The translations under genes were made by a program, and so were the position numbers. A DNA stretch of 64,000 nucleotides from Neisseria sp. KEM232. Lineage in GTDB: Bacteria > Pseudomonadota > Gammaproteobacteria > Burkholderiales > Neisseriaceae. The notes below the pieces were generated by a model that made no database searches, was not told the origin of the DNA, and saw nothing but the letters and a program-made list of their open reading frames with translations. The stretch spans positions 558,001-622,000 of the forward strand of contig NZ_CP022527.1 in the NCBI RefSeq assembly GCF_002237445.1, read 5' to 3'. Below are positions 38,207 to 47,025 of the stretch, piece after piece (position 1 is the first letter of the stretch; the number at the start of each line of letters is the position of its first letter).

Positions 38207-39835
38207 TTAATAACCCTCCACGTAAACAAGGATATCGACAGGCTCGCTATAGCTGCCACGCGTGCGGGCCATGTCCAAATAAACTTTGTTTAAATTGCCC
38301 TCCTGTTTTAGGAGGTTCCAGGCTATTGCCTGTTCGGCCGCCTCATTGTTATAAGTAGACGACTGCTCCCGCTTTGTCGCCCGTATAACTTGTGCGCGCA
38401 CTTCGAAAACCGCACCCGGCATGGCGGATATCAACGGCAGGGCTATCGTTACCCCTTTGCCGCCGACATTAACGGCCGCCACATTGTCATCCTCAGGCTC
38501 GAAATAGATGTCGCGTGTGTGCTTGATGTGGTACCTGTGGACGATACGTCCGTCAGGGTAGGCAATAGTTTGCCAATCACAGGCCATCTGATTAGCCGTC
38601 TGCCCATTTGCCGTTGCAGGCAGTGTAAAGCTGCCGGCCTTCCTGACAACTCCTTCGATCATCCGCTTGACAAACTCCGTCGTCGCCACTGACGTATCGT
38701 TGCTGGTCGCCGCAGGAGTGGCCGTTTTGAGGCCGTCTGAAAAGGTTTTCGCACCGCGCACCGTCTGCGCACCTGTCAACAAAACGGCTTGGCCGGCCGC
38801 AGTTCTGACGGCCTCCTCCAGCTCGGCGGGTGATACGGTGATTTTCGCCCATGCCGTCCAGTTGCCGCCGTTGCGCTTGCCGCGCCGCCATACCTCATCA
38901 GTATCAAACGGGATATAAATCTGATGCGAAGCGATATCGGTATCGCTGTTATACGCAGACGGCAAACTCAACAGGCTGCCTGCTTTTTGCACGGGATAAT
39001 TGCGCTCTGCGGTGGCATGCACGTTTAATGCCTGCCCGTACAAGCCCGGAAAAGTAATGCTGTTAAGGTCTTCATTAGTCAGCCTTTTAGCATCCGCCTT
39101 AACTGCCGCCGCTTCTGCCGCCTTTATAGCTACCCAGCTTTGATAAGCAACCGTCTCCCCCGCATCTCCGATCGCATGAAACCGTAAAACTTTTGCCTTT
39201 TTGCCCGGCTCCTCAAATTTAAAGTTGAAACGGATGCTGTCCGCCACTGTTTCGGCAGCCGACGGGTGCGCCTCGAAAATCCATTTTCCTTGACCTGACA
39301 ACATACTGAACTTATTCCACGTATTTGCACGGCCGACGGTCAGCATGCCGTCCGTAATGATTTGGTCGCCCCTATTGCCCAGCTTTTCGTCGTTTAGCTT
39401 TTTACCCATCGCGGCCGACAATGCCTCACTGTCCGACGTTCCTGTCAGGGTGTTGTTGGTACGCACGATGCCCGCCACCGAAGGGCTTGCCTTGTCGATT
39501 TCATGGCTGTGTGTATTGCTCACGGCCACGTTAGTGGACGTCGCCGTTATCTTGGACGGCGTACCCAAAGCAAACGTTCGATTGCCCGCCAACGTACCGC
39601 CGCCCGTCAATCCCGCACCGGCAGCCAGCTGGATTGTCTTGTCCGCCTTTTGCGTGTCGGTGCGGCCTGCCGCCGTCTTGTATTCCTCCAGCGTGTTTTT
39701 CAGCCAGCGGGTGCGGTCAAAAAGGGCGCGGAAGGTCAGGTTGATGGGCGCATTCGGCCCACCGATTACGCTGTCGCCCGGCATTACCATGCGCCCCGTC
39801 TCCGGGAAGCGTGATTGCTCTTCAAAATTGCTCAT
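38207..39835 (-). CDS. H: Tail fibre protein gpH
   Basis: A 542-residue tail fibre. The conserved base-plate-binding N-terminus has GDSVIGGPNAPINLTFRALFDRTRWLKN. The middle contains phage-fibre segments (IVRTNNTLTGTSDSEALSAAMGKKLND and TFSDGLKTATPAATSNDTSVATTEFVKR). The C-terminal part (from GSFTLPATANGQ) is a receptor-binding candidate. No separate fibre-assembly chaperone is recognised; the small gene that follows might serve. It abuts gene I. Confidence 0.85.
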   Translation of the reverse strand: MSNFEEQSRFPETGRMVMPGDSVIGGPNAPINLTFRALFDRTRWLKNTLEEYKTAAGRTDTQKADKTIQLAAGAGLTGGGTLAGNRTFALGTPSKITATSTNVAVSNTHSHEIDKASPSVAGIVRTNNTLTGTSDSEALSAAMGKKLNDEKLGNRGDQIITDGMLTVGRANTWNKFSMLSGQGKWIFEAHPSAAETVADSIRFNFKFEEPGKKAKVLRFHAIGDAGETVAYQSWVAIKAAEAAAVKADAKRLTNEDLNSITFPGLYGQALNVHATAERNYPVQKAGSLLSLPSAYNSDTDIASHQIYIPFDTDEVWRRGKRNGGNWTAWAKITVSPAELEEAVRTAAGQAVLLTGAQTVRGAKTFSDGLKTATPAATSNDTSVATTEFVKRMIEGVVRKAGSFTLPATANGQTANQMACDWQTIAYPDGRIVHRYHIKHTRDIYFEPEDDNVAAVNVGGKGVTIALPLISAMPGAVFEVRAQVIRATKREQSSTYNNEAAEQAIAWNLLKQEGNLNKVYLDMARTRGSYSEPVDILVYVEGY

Positions 39836-40413
39836 TATGCGGCTCCAAAATTGTAAGTTCCGTCAAATACTAATGTGCCGTCCCATTTAAACGCCTCAGA
39901 ACGGAAATCCATAAAAATCAACTCGCAACGTAACGGCGCAATGCGGCCGAGAATGCGGCGCAACACAGCCGCCTGTGCGTTACTGATAACACGCTTGAGC
40001 ACAATACCGTATTTCGCCCAATCGCCCTCGCCGCCGCCATACTGATACACGCCGTTGAATTGGGCCGTACCGTTCCACCGCAACGCGGCGGCATTTTCGA
40101 TGATGTCGATTTCGCCTAAGTCCAAATCGCGAAACAGCTTCCGCACGATGTACGGTGTGCCCTTGTGGGCATGCAGGGTTACATACTCGGCAATCAGCCG
40201 CCGCTTGGCCTGCTCGGTTTCGGCAAAATCCCACCCCTCATCCAAGCCGACGCTGTTTGCCCAAGCGAGCCACGGCAACCATTCGGCAGGGCAGGCGGTA
40301 GGATCGCGCACCTGCCCGATAACGGCCGCATTCAGCCGCGCATCTGTTTCGTCGGTCAGCGCGGCCAATGCGTGCTGCAACGGGCTGTTTGCAGACGGTA
40401 AAATGCCGCTCAT
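39835..40413 (-). CDS. I: Base-plate protein gpI
   Basis: A 192-residue P2 gpI-type tail protein: CPAEWLPWLAWANSVGLDEGWDFAETEQAKRRLI and HAHKGTPYIVRKLFRDLDLGE. The ATG at 40411-40413 overlaps the gene J stop (TGATG). Confidence 0.9.
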   Translation of the reverse strand: MSGILPSANSPLQHALAALTDETDARLNAAVIGQVRDPTACPAEWLPWLAWANSVGLDEGWDFAETEQAKRRLIAEYVTLHAHKGTPYIVRKLFRDLDLGEIDIIENAAALRWNGTAQFNGVYQYGGGEGDWAKYGIVLKRVISNAQAAVLRRILGRIAPLRCELIFMDFRSEAFKWDGTLVFDGTYNFGAA

Positions 40414-41309
40414 CACACCTCCCGCGCCGTCACGGCGGCAATGACGATAAATTCCCCGTCTTGACAGGTCACATCTGCGGTCGGGCTAATCAGGCGGATG
40501 CGGTTCACGCCCTCCATATCCAGTGCGCCGATGATTTTCGACAACGCGACGAAACCGCCGATTTTCCCCGACTTCGCCGCCAAATCATTCAACGCCTGCC
40601 GTTGTGCCTGTTTAATTAATTCTTTGTCCGGCCCGGTCAAATACTCGGCCTCGTACTCGATGCGCACTTCTTTTTTTCGCGCCGCCTGCACCTCCACCGT
40701 ATCGCACAACGGCCGCACGTTTTCGCCCGACAGCTTATTGCCCACCGCATTCAACACCGCCTGCGCAGTCACGCCGTCGCCCGAATAACTTTTAACGTAA
40801 ACCCGCACCGTACCGGCGCGCACCCGCACGGCCTGAGCATCGGCCACATCGGCATGAGCATCCAGTGCATGTGCGACATAGGCGGCGGCCGGCCCGGCAG
40901 CGGCATACTTTTCGGGGTGCAGTTGGATGCGGCGGCGGAAGTCGGCATCTGACTCATACACCGCCTCCACCGGCGGCACGGCGCGCGGATTGGCAGGACG
41001 GATTGTCTTTCTCGCCAATCCCCGCACCGCGCCGATGTGATCCAAATCCGCACCTTCGGCAAAGGCCAGCATCCCCGCCCGCGCTGCCTCATTGATGCGC
41101 TGCCGCAGCAGAATTTCTTGGTATGCCTGCTGCTGCAAGTCTATCGTCAGCGGCTCAGATTCGAGTTCCAGCGTTGCGGCAACCGCCTGACGGATACCGG
41201 CGGGGCAAAGCTCAATTAACCGCGCCTTGCGGCGGGTAAATACCGTCTCAAAATCAAACGCCTCCACCGCATCGGGCGCGGGCAGCAAGGTCAAATCAAT
41301 ATCGCTCAC
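40413..41309 (-). CDS. J: Base-plate wedge protein gpJ
   Basis: A 298-residue base-plate protein of the gpJ family: LLRQRINEAARAGMLAFAEGADLDHIGA, ESDADFRRRIQLHPEKYAAAGPAAAYVAHALD and VRVYVKSYSGDG. It overlaps W by 4 nt. Confidence 0.92.
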   Translation of the reverse strand: MSDIDLTLLPAPDAVEAFDFETVFTRRKARLIELCPAGIRQAVAATLELESEPLTIDLQQQAYQEILLRQRINEAARAGMLAFAEGADLDHIGAVRGLARKTIRPANPRAVPPVEAVYESDADFRRRIQLHPEKYAAAGPAAAYVAHALDAHADVADAQAVRVRAGTVRVYVKSYSGDGVTAQAVLNAVGNKLSGENVRPLCDTVEVQAARKKEVRIEYEAEYLTGPDKELIKQAQRQALNDLAAKSGKIGGFVALSKIIGALDMEGVNRIRLISPTADVTCQDGEFIVIAAVTAREV

Positions 41310-41629
41310 AACGTTACCTCATAATCTTCAAGCCGCCCGTCCGCTTCCGCCTTCAGCACGATTTTCAGACGGCCTGCCTCAGGCACGGCCTCCACGTCCA
41401 CCGAACGCACCACAAGGCGCGGCTCCCATCGCGCCAACGCATCCACCACCGCCACACGGCACAGCATCAGCGTGACCGGATTCAGCGGCATATCGACCAA
41501 ATCAGGCAGCAGGCTGCCGTATTCTTCGCGCTGCACGCGCGTGCCGATGCGCGTGAAAAGGATGTTCCGTATCGACTGCGACAGATGGCCGCGCAGCGGC
41601 ATCAGGCGGCCGTTTTCCGCATTCATCAT
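41306..41629 (-). CDS. W: Base-plate wedge protein gpW (gp25-like)
   Basis: A 107-residue gp25-like protein: LSQSIRNILFTRIGTRVQREEYGSLLPDLVDMPLNP is the family core, followed by ALARWEPRLVVRSVDVE. It overlaps both V (ATGA) and J by 4 nt. Confidence 0.92.
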   Translation of the reverse strand: MMNAENGRLMPLRGHLSQSIRNILFTRIGTRVQREEYGSLLPDLVDMPLNPVTLMLCRVAVVDALARWEPRLVVRSVDVEAVPEAGRLKIVLKAEADGRLEDYEVTL

Positions 41630-42252
41630 TTTTTCGGCTCTCCCGTTGTGCCGCCGCTGTCGCCGGTATGGACGTGCTTATCGACGACCACTCCGTTACT
41701 CGACATACTGCCCGTGTTGGCAAACGAGCCTTTATGCACAAAGTTGCCCGTTATCGCCGTCGTGCCGGTTGCACCGTTACTGCCGCTCATGCCTGATTGA
41801 TAAGTAAACAAGCCCTCCACCGTCAGCGCGCCCTTTACCGTGTTTGCCGGGCAGTCTATCGTCAGCGACGCGGCCGCCTGCACCTCCACCGTTTTCACGC
41901 CCGACAGCTTCAGCCTGCCCGCAGCATGGTCATATTCCGCCCGCGCGCCATCGGGAAACCTGACCACGGTTTCGTCCGCACTGCCCGAAGGCTGCGGATG
42001 GGCCGACGACTTGATGCCGCACAGGACTAAGCCGTTAGCAGGCTCGCCGCTCGGCGACAGCACAATGCAGTTTTCCCCCACCGACGGCGGCCGATGCACC
42101 GACACGCCCCCGGCGGCGGGGACGAAATAGTCCAGCCAATCGGTCAAAAGCTCCCCATGCCGCACGCGCACCAATCCCGCCGAAGCGTTTACCTCGGCGA
42201 CGACGCCCTGCTTAATCAGGTTTGCAATCATACGGGAGAGTTCGGCATACAT
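41626..42252 (-). CDS. V: Base-plate spike protein gpV
   Basis: A 208-residue spike. The N-terminal OB-fold region is VVAEVNASAGLVRVRHGELLTDWLDYFVPAAGG, then GENCIVLSPSGEPANGLVL; the beta-helix is AGRLKLSGVKTVEVQAAASLTIDCPANTVKGALTVEGL. The C-terminal KHVHTGDSGGTTGEP carries the His-x-His iron-binding tip. The ATG at 42250-42252 directly follows a DUS copy that supplies GAGG. Confidence 0.9.
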   Translation of the reverse strand: MYAELSRMIANLIKQGVVAEVNASAGLVRVRHGELLTDWLDYFVPAAGGVSVHRPPSVGENCIVLSPSGEPANGLVLCGIKSSAHPQPSGSADETVVRFPDGARAEYDHAAGRLKLSGVKTVEVQAAASLTIDCPANTVKGALTVEGLFTYQSGMSGSNGATGTTAITGNFVHKGSFANTGSMSSNGVVVDKHVHTGDSGGTTGEPKK

Positions 42253-42351
42253 TTCAGACGGCCTCAGACAATACGATGGCTGATTATGCGGCAACCACAG
42301 GCAGACGCGGGCGGTGCGGTTTATTAAGGGGATTTTTTACAAGAGACAATC

Positions 42352-42383
42352 AAAAAGGCCGTCTGAATTTCAGACGGCCTTTG
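42352..42383. terminator. DUS hairpin between S and V
   Basis: AGGCCGTCTGAA at 42356-42367 and TTCAGACGGCCT at 42369-42380 with flanking A and T runs. It would end the transcript of the S and R side, so V to D may need their own promoter in 42253-42351. Confidence 0.55.
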
Positions 42384-43016
42384 TCATCCCGCTTCGGACA
42401 AGTGCCGGACGACGGTTTCCTCTATCGTCCTCATATCCTCGGGCGAAAAGCCCAGCAGGGTACGGGCAGGGCGGTTTCCTTCGCCCTCTTGGTGGGCGGC
42501 GGCGATATAGGCGGCCAAGCCGTGCATAAAGCCGACCGCCGCACTGTTTGCGTCAATTTTTTGCTTGAGATATTTGTACAGGTGCAGCTTCCGAAACATG
42601 GCCTTTTGACGCACCCCGCCCGGCTTGCCCAGTTCGGTTTTTTTATACTTCCTGATTCCGCCTTCCTCGCTGTCCCACCCCCACACATAATCGGCATCAT
42701 GCGGCTTTGTGGTGCGCCGCGACGGATTGCCTGCACTGGCAGCGGTTTTGATGGTACGCATCCGCACCAAATGCCCCTTGTATTGCAACACTTCGCCCAC
42801 TCTGACGCGGGCGTTTTTGCGCAGGGGTTCGGCAGGGACGGTTTTCCTTGCCATCATCGCGCCGCCTTCCGGCTCAATGTTGGCACTGATGCGCCTTTTG
42901 TTGTTGTGGCGCAGACTGACGGCAATATCTTTCATCAGGCCGCGCCGTTGCGCAGGGCTGAGTTTTCGGATCAGGCCGTCCAGATGGTCAATGTATAAAT
43001 CCAAACCGCTTACCAT
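42384..43016 (-). CDS. S: Tail completion protein gpS
   Basis: A 210-residue P2 S/Mu G-type virion morphogenesis protein: LSPAQRRGLMKDIAVSLRHNNKRRISANIEPEG and RKLHLYKYLKQKIDANSAAVGF. The start at 43014-43016 follows a DUS copy 13 nt after gene R. Confidence 0.87.
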   Translation of the reverse strand: MVSGLDLYIDHLDGLIRKLSPAQRRGLMKDIAVSLRHNNKRRISANIEPEGGAMMARKTVPAEPLRKNARVRVGEVLQYKGHLVRMRTIKTAASAGNPSRRTTKPHDADYVWGWDSEEGGIRKYKKTELGKPGGVRQKAMFRKLHLYKYLKQKIDANSAAVGFMHGLAAYIAAAHQEGEGNRPARTLLGFSPEDMRTIEETVVRHLSEAG

Positions 43017-43029
43017 TTCAGACGGCCTC

Positions 43030-43461
43030 CTAATCAGCACCGATTGCAGACATCAGGTCTTTTCGGTTCGCATTGCGCGGATGGCCGATTTCGATATTGC
43101 CGTCGTCATCAACAAGGACGGTCGTGCGCTCGGTCAATTTAAGCTCGATTAAAACGTCGGCACTGTGCGCGCCCAAAATCTCCGCCTCGATGGTGTAGGC
43201 ATTCGGATCGGTATCGCCCGGGCCGAGTATGTCGGGCTGATTGTCTTGCAGCCAGTTGATGATTACGGCATTCAATACGTCTAAATCGCCGACAAAATCG
43301 GTAATCAGGATGCTGAGCGTAAAGCGTGTCTCATGACTGAGCGTGCCCTTGCTCGCCACTACCCGGCCGGGCATGATAAACATTGACAGCTTTTCGGGAT
43401 TTTTTTTGATTTCGGGCAGGTGCTTTTCGATTTCGGCGCGCAGTTTTTCAGGTTTTTCCAT
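43030..43461 (-). CDS. R: Tail completion protein gpR
   Basis: A 143-residue gpR-type protein: MEKPEKLRAEIEKHLPEIKKNPEKLSMFIMPGRVVA and LSHETRFTLSILITDFVGDLDVLNAVIINWLQDNQP. It is upstream of S, the P2 order. Confidence 0.87.
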   Translation of the reverse strand: MEKPEKLRAEIEKHLPEIKKNPEKLSMFIMPGRVVASKGTLSHETRFTLSILITDFVGDLDVLNAVIINWLQDNQPDILGPGDTDPNAYTIEAEILGAHSADVLIELKLTERTTVLVDDDGNIEIGHPRNANRKDLMSAIGAD

Positions 43462-43474
43462 TTTCAGACGGCCT

Positions 43475-43699
43475 CTACGCCATCAGGCGTTGTTTATGCT
43501 CTTCGATTTGCTGGCAGTCGACACAGCAGCGGCAGCCGGGCACGGCCTGACGGCGGGCTTCGGGTATCGGCTCGCCGCACTCTTCGCACTCGTAGGCGGA
43601 GACGGCGGCCATCCCCGCCGTTCTTGCCGCCTGATTTTCCAGTGCGATTCGGCGGTGCATATCCTCTATTTCGGCGGCTTGGTCGTAAATATCGGTCAT
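43475..43699 (-). CDS. TraR/DksA-type zinc-finger protein
   Basis: A 74-residue protein with the C4 zinc motif CEECGEPIPEARRQAVPGCRCCVDCQ. Phage TraR proteins bind RNA polymerase in the secondary channel and act like DksA with ppGpp. The equivalent in P2-like phages lies between the lysis genes and R, as here. The start is the ATG at 43697-43699, overlapping the Rz1-like gene stop. Confidence 0.85.
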   Translation of the reverse strand: MTDIYDQAAEIEDMHRRIALENQAARTAGMAAVSAYECEECGEPIPEARRQAVPGCRCCVDCQQIEEHKQRLMA

Positions 43700-43947
43700 G
43701 GCCGCACCTCCTTGGCAGGATGCAGGCAGGCCGCCAAAGTGTCGCGGTAAAGCCTGCATTGCGCAAACGCGGCGCGGTAGGCGATAAAGCCGTCCAATAA
43801 GTCGGCGTTGGTTTTGATTTCGCCGATTTCGGCTCGGCATTCGGGCACCGGCGGGCAGGTTTCCGCCGCCCTGATAACAACCGGCTCAGGCTTGGCACAT
43901 CCGGCCAACCACACGGCCGCCGCCGCCGCGAAAAGTTTTTTGATCAT
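43696..43947 (-). CDS. Rz1-like outer-membrane spanin lipoprotein
   Basis: An 83-residue lipoprotein. The signal ends in the lipobox WLAGC and the mature part has further cysteines and a proline-rich section (CPPVPEC). It overlaps the Rz-like gene by 4 nt. Such lipoproteins fuse inner and outer membranes in the last step of lysis. Unlike lambda it is not fully embedded in Rz. Confidence 0.7.
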   Translation of the reverse strand: MIKKLFAAAAAVWLAGCAKPEPVVIRAAETCPPVPECRAEIGEIKTNADLLDGFIAYRAAFAQCRLYRDTLAACLHPAKEVRP

Positions 43948-44273
43948 TTATCAAGCTCCTTCAAGGCAGCGGCTACATCGGAGGGCAAAGGTTGTAAAGC
44001 CCATTGCGGATTGTCGGCAGCGGCCTGCCGCACTTTTCCGGCATCGGCCGCCAACCTGATTTGCAGTGCATCGTTTTGCACTTGCAGCTCCTCCACCCGC
44101 CGACGGTACAGCTCTGCACTCTCACGCGCCGTCTTAAGCTCTTTTTTCGCATCTTCGACGGATTCGGTCAGCGTATCGATTTTTTTTGCGCGCGCCGAGA
44201 GGGTAAAACCCTGCACGGCGGCAACCGCAAGCAAAACCGCAATCACAGCCGCCGCATAAATCATACTTTTCAT
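43944..44273 (-). CDS. Rz-like inner-membrane spanin
   Basis: A 109-residue protein with an N-terminal membrane helix (IYAAAVIAVLLAVAAVQGF) and a long coiled coil (KKIDTLTESVEDAKKELKTARESAELYRRRVEEL). This is the layout of i-spanins and of P2 LysB. It follows the endolysin gene by 9 nt. Confidence 0.75.
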   Translation of the reverse strand: MKSMIYAAAVIAVLLAVAAVQGFTLSARAKKIDTLTESVEDAKKELKTARESAELYRRRVEELQVQNDALQIRLAADAGKVRQAAADNPQWALQPLPSDVAAALKELDK

Positions 44274-44282
44274 GCCATCCCT

Positions 44283-44765
44283 CTACGCCAACTCAAAATG
44301 CGGGCCGTCGATAAAGGCTTTCTTGCCTTCGGCGCGGCGGGCAGCCACATAATCGGCCACCAGTACCTCGGCGGGCTTGTCGGTATCGTTCAGCGTCTGC
44401 CAGCAGCCGCCCCAGCGGACGCGGACGCCAGTCTCTTTTGCGGCAAGGCGCACCGCTTCGGCGATGGGGTAAAAGTGCGCCCAAGCCCACGATATTTCTT
44501 TTGTTCCGTTGCCGTCGAAATCGCCCCACGGGATAAGGTCGGCAGCATGGCCGTAGCCGTCCGCCTGCTTGATGTGCTTACTGTTCATGGTTTTGCTTGC
44601 GCCGGCGGCAAACAGCCGCTTTTGACGCTCCACGGTACGCAGCCCCTCATTGACGCCGAAATCCTGCCCGGTAATCTCTATGGCGCGCTGGATGACTTTG
44701 ACAAGGTTCGGATGCACGCCTTGCAGCTTGGCAAGGCTGGTTTTTCCTAATTGATAGCCTGACAT
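44283..44765 (-). CDS. Endolysin, M15 peptidase family
   Basis: A 160-residue L-alanyl-D-glutamate-type endopeptidase. Zinc ligands are in SKHIKQADGYGHAADL and in the C-terminal GPHFEL; RTVERQKRLFAAGAS is the family's early motif. There is no signal peptide, so release depends on the holin genes upstream. P2 itself uses a muramidase, so this is a functional replacement. Confidence 0.87.
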   Translation of the reverse strand: MSGYQLGKTSLAKLQGVHPNLVKVIQRAIEITGQDFGVNEGLRTVERQKRLFAAGASKTMNSKHIKQADGYGHAADLIPWGDFDGNGTKEISWAWAHFYPIAEAVRLAAKETGVRVRWGGCWQTLNDTDKPAEVLVADYVAARRAEGKKAFIDGPHFELA

Positions 44766-44801
44766 TTTGATTTCCTTTTTTTTGTGTGTGCCGGCGGACG
44801 C

Positions 44802-45155
44802 TTAATGTTTTTCCGCGCCCCTAAAATTGCCGCGAGGCCGTCTGAAATGGTTTTCGGACGCCGCCCTCCCCTTTGCTTCGGGGCGTATTTTTCGCGGATG
44901 GATTTTGCTGACGTTGCCGCCGCTCCACAAAACCGCACCCGTATGGAGGGCGAGGCCGAAGATCAGCAGCCAGCAGGTCAGGTTTTGCATTGCGAAGGCG
45001 GCCGACAGCGCAAGGCTGCACAGCCAAACGATGGACAAATAAGCGATGCACGCGCTCAGCGGTTTGTGGGTCTTGCCCCGCGCATCAAACATGATGATGC
45101 GGACGGCGGCAGTCAGCGACAGGGCGATAACGGCGGCGGTTTGGACGGCATTCAT
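44802..45155 (-). CDS. Holin-like membrane protein (1)
   Basis: A 117-residue protein with three hydrophobic segments (QTAAVIALSLTAAVRIIMF, SACIAYLSIVWLCSLALSAAFAM and TCWLLIFGLALHTGAVLW) and a basic tail. This is the layout of three-helix phage holins. Overlap of 4 nt with the next holin-like gene supports a holin/antiholin pair. A DUS copy is coded near the end. Confidence 0.7.
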   Translation of the reverse strand: MNAVQTAAVIALSLTAAVRIIMFDARGKTHKPLSACIAYLSIVWLCSLALSAAFAMQNLTCWLLIFGLALHTGAVLWSGGNVSKIHPRKIRPEAKGRAASENHFRRPRGNFRGAEKH

Positions 45156-45505
45156 TCGGGCACCTCCTCTTTCAGACGGCCTTTTTCGATCAGGCGCATA
45201 ACGCGCTGCAATCCCAGCACCAAACCTGCCGAGAATAGGGCAGCGGCCGTAAAACTGTTAATGCGCAGGGCCTCGCCCGGCACAAGCCAGTTAATCAGCT
45301 CTTCCACTCCGTCGTAGCCAAAAATGCCGCCGACAAAGGACACCGCAAACAGCCAAGCCTTGTTTATCGGCCGAGCGGCCTTTTGGCTCAACACAAACAG
45401 CGACGCGCCAATCAGTGCGCCGAAGGCGACGGAGGCATGGACGTGGTAACTGCCGATAACAATGACGGCCGTATTGATGGCAGTGGTTGTTTTGTCTTGG
45501 GTCAT
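45152..45505 (-). CDS. Holin-like membrane protein (2)
   Basis: A 117-residue protein with three or four hydrophobic stretches (VHASVAFGALIGASLFVLS, AWLFAVSFVGGIFGYDGVEEL, FTAAALFSAGLVLGLQRVM). It resembles putative P2-like holins placed before the endolysin. Which of the two proteins forms the hole cannot be told from sequence. Confidence 0.65.
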   Translation of the reverse strand: MTQDKTTTAINTAVIVIGSYHVHASVAFGALIGASLFVLSQKAARPINKAWLFAVSFVGGIFGYDGVEELINWLVPGEALRINSFTAAALFSAGLVLGLQRVMRLIEKGRLKEEVPE

Positions 45506-45512
45506 GACGTTT

Positions 45513-45731
45513 TCAGTCCCATAGGTTGACCGTTTTCACGGTTTCGGTTTTTTCTTCTCCGGGCGGCGGCATGACGATGGATACGCCCGCAGGCAAGACG
45601 GCAGGCTGTTGCGACAGCCCCGGATTGCGCGCCAATATCCGCTCCACCTGTTCCGCACTGCTGCCGTAGTATTCGTAGGCAATGCTGCTGATGGTGTCGC
45701 CTTCCCGACTGATGACGGTCTCGGTATTCAT
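45513..45731 (-). CDS. X: Tail protein gpX (LysM-like)
   Basis: A 72-residue gpX: DTISSIAYEYYGSSAEQVERILARNPGLS, with PAGVSIVMPPP. P2 gpX is the LysM-like tail component. It overlaps gene L by 4 nt. Confidence 0.9.
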   Translation of the reverse strand: MNTETVISREGDTISSIAYEYYGSSAEQVERILARNPGLSQQPAVLPAGVSIVMPPPGEEKTETVKTVNLWD

Positions 45732-46207
45732 ATCAGCTCGCTGTCCGTGTGGGCGCGGCCGATTAAGTCGGCGACGGCATAATGCCCTTCGCGCCTAAAA
45801 TCATCCGCCTGCTGCTGCTTGGCATCCGCCCGGTCGGCCACTTTGCCCGTTGCCGCCGTGTCGGAGTACGTTTCAAGGATGAGCGCGGCGGTGAAGCAGT
45901 ACACCGCGCGGCGGTAGCGCATTACCGGCAAGGCCACGCCGTTTATTTTTTCGTCCGACAACTGCGACAAGTCCGCCTTGCCTTCGGCTTGGGCGCGTTT
46001 CCTCAGCTCGGCAAGGTTTCGGTTTACCTTGCTGACCGCCGATGCGGCGGCATCAAACAACCGCTCGGACGTAACGCCTGCGTCTATACGCATGGCTTGG
46101 CGCATATCGTTGAGATTGACGACAGGCCAAAAGCTGCCGCTGTCTATCGTTTCCCAGCCCGCAGACTGCACAGACTGCGGCGCAGTGTTGAAATTAAATC
46201 CGGTCAT
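45728..46207 (-). CDS. L: Head completion protein gpL
   Basis: A 159-residue gpL-type protein: FWPVVNLNDMRQAMRIDAGVTSERLFDAAASAVSKVNRNLAELR and YRRAVYCFTAALILETYSDTAATGK. The ATG at 46205-46207 (MTGFNF) was chosen over an upstream frame without a binding site. About 107 bp without a recognised gene separate it from M. Confidence 0.9.
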   Translation of the reverse strand: MTGFNFNTAPQSVQSAGWETIDSGSFWPVVNLNDMRQAMRIDAGVTSERLFDAAASAVSKVNRNLAELRKRAQAEGKADLSQLSDEKINGVALPVMRYRRAVYCFTAALILETYSDTAATGKVADRADAKQQQADDFRREGHYAVADLIGRAHTDSELI

Positions 46208-46314
46208 GCTTCGCCCGTCAGAATAGGTGATGCGGCATGGTGTCGGCGAGGGCATGGGCAGCACGGAAACTTTCCTTCATGACCTGCCGCCACCTGCCGC
46301 ATCGGGGGGAGAGG

Positions 46315-46977
46315 TTAGGAGACAAGCTGCTTTTCCAGTGCCTCAATTCGTTTTTTTACGCCCGCCTTATCGTTGTAGCCGACAGCTTGGCGGTACAGGT
46401 TGAGCGCGGTTTCGTTGTCGTCTGCCGCCTCTGCCTTTTCCCCCGCCGCCTTCAACAGTTTGGCGCGGATGACGTCGGCCAGATTGATTTCGTGCAGGCC
46501 GTCTTCTTTTTTCGCCGTCGCCCACTCAATCAGCGTTTTCAGGTTTTCCGCGCTGATTTCCGAGCCGGATTCGATTTGGTCGGCCATCTGCTCGACGATG
46601 ATTTCGGGCATTGAGCGGCTGTATTCGTCGGCGGATTCAAGGCCGCTGTGTATCAGCACGTCGGCCAGCGGCATTGCCTCATCCAATAAGCCGCAGTCAA
46701 TCATCCACACGATGACGGTGGCGGCGACTCTGTCGTCGGCTTGCACGGTGCCAGCGGCAGTGATGCCGTCTATCCACTCCTGATAGGCCGGCAATGCCTG
46801 CTTTTTAATATGCACCTTGTCGGCAATGCTGCTGACGGATTTGAGCAAAACCTTGTCGTCATGCAGGTTTTTTAACAGGCGTTGGTACGCGCTAAGACTG
46901 CCCAAATCCGCGCCACCCGCTTCGGCGGCGGCAATTTCGGCAGTGGTTTTTTCGAAGTGGCGTCTTGCGTAACTCAT
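46315..46977 (-). CDS. M: Terminase small subunit gpM
   Basis: A 220-residue gpM-type terminase endonuclease subunit: YQRLLKNLHDDKVLLKSVSSIADKVHIKK, then VIVWMIDCGLLDEAMPLADVLI, and ETALNLYRQAVGYNDKAGVKKRIEAL at the end. The start at 46975-46977 (MSYARRHFE) fits the family. Confidence 0.9.
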   Translation of the reverse strand: MSYARRHFEKTTAEIAAAEAGGADLGSLSAYQRLLKNLHDDKVLLKSVSSIADKVHIKKQALPAYQEWIDGITAAGTVQADDRVAATVIVWMIDCGLLDEAMPLADVLIHSGLESADEYSRSMPEIIVEQMADQIESGSEISAENLKTLIEWATAKKEDGLHEINLADVIRAKLLKAAGEKAEAADDNETALNLYRQAVGYNDKAGVKKRIEALEKQLVS

Positions 46978-47025
46978 ATTTTTCCCCATAGGCCGCCTGA
47001 AAATTTTTCAGACGGCCTCTTTCTG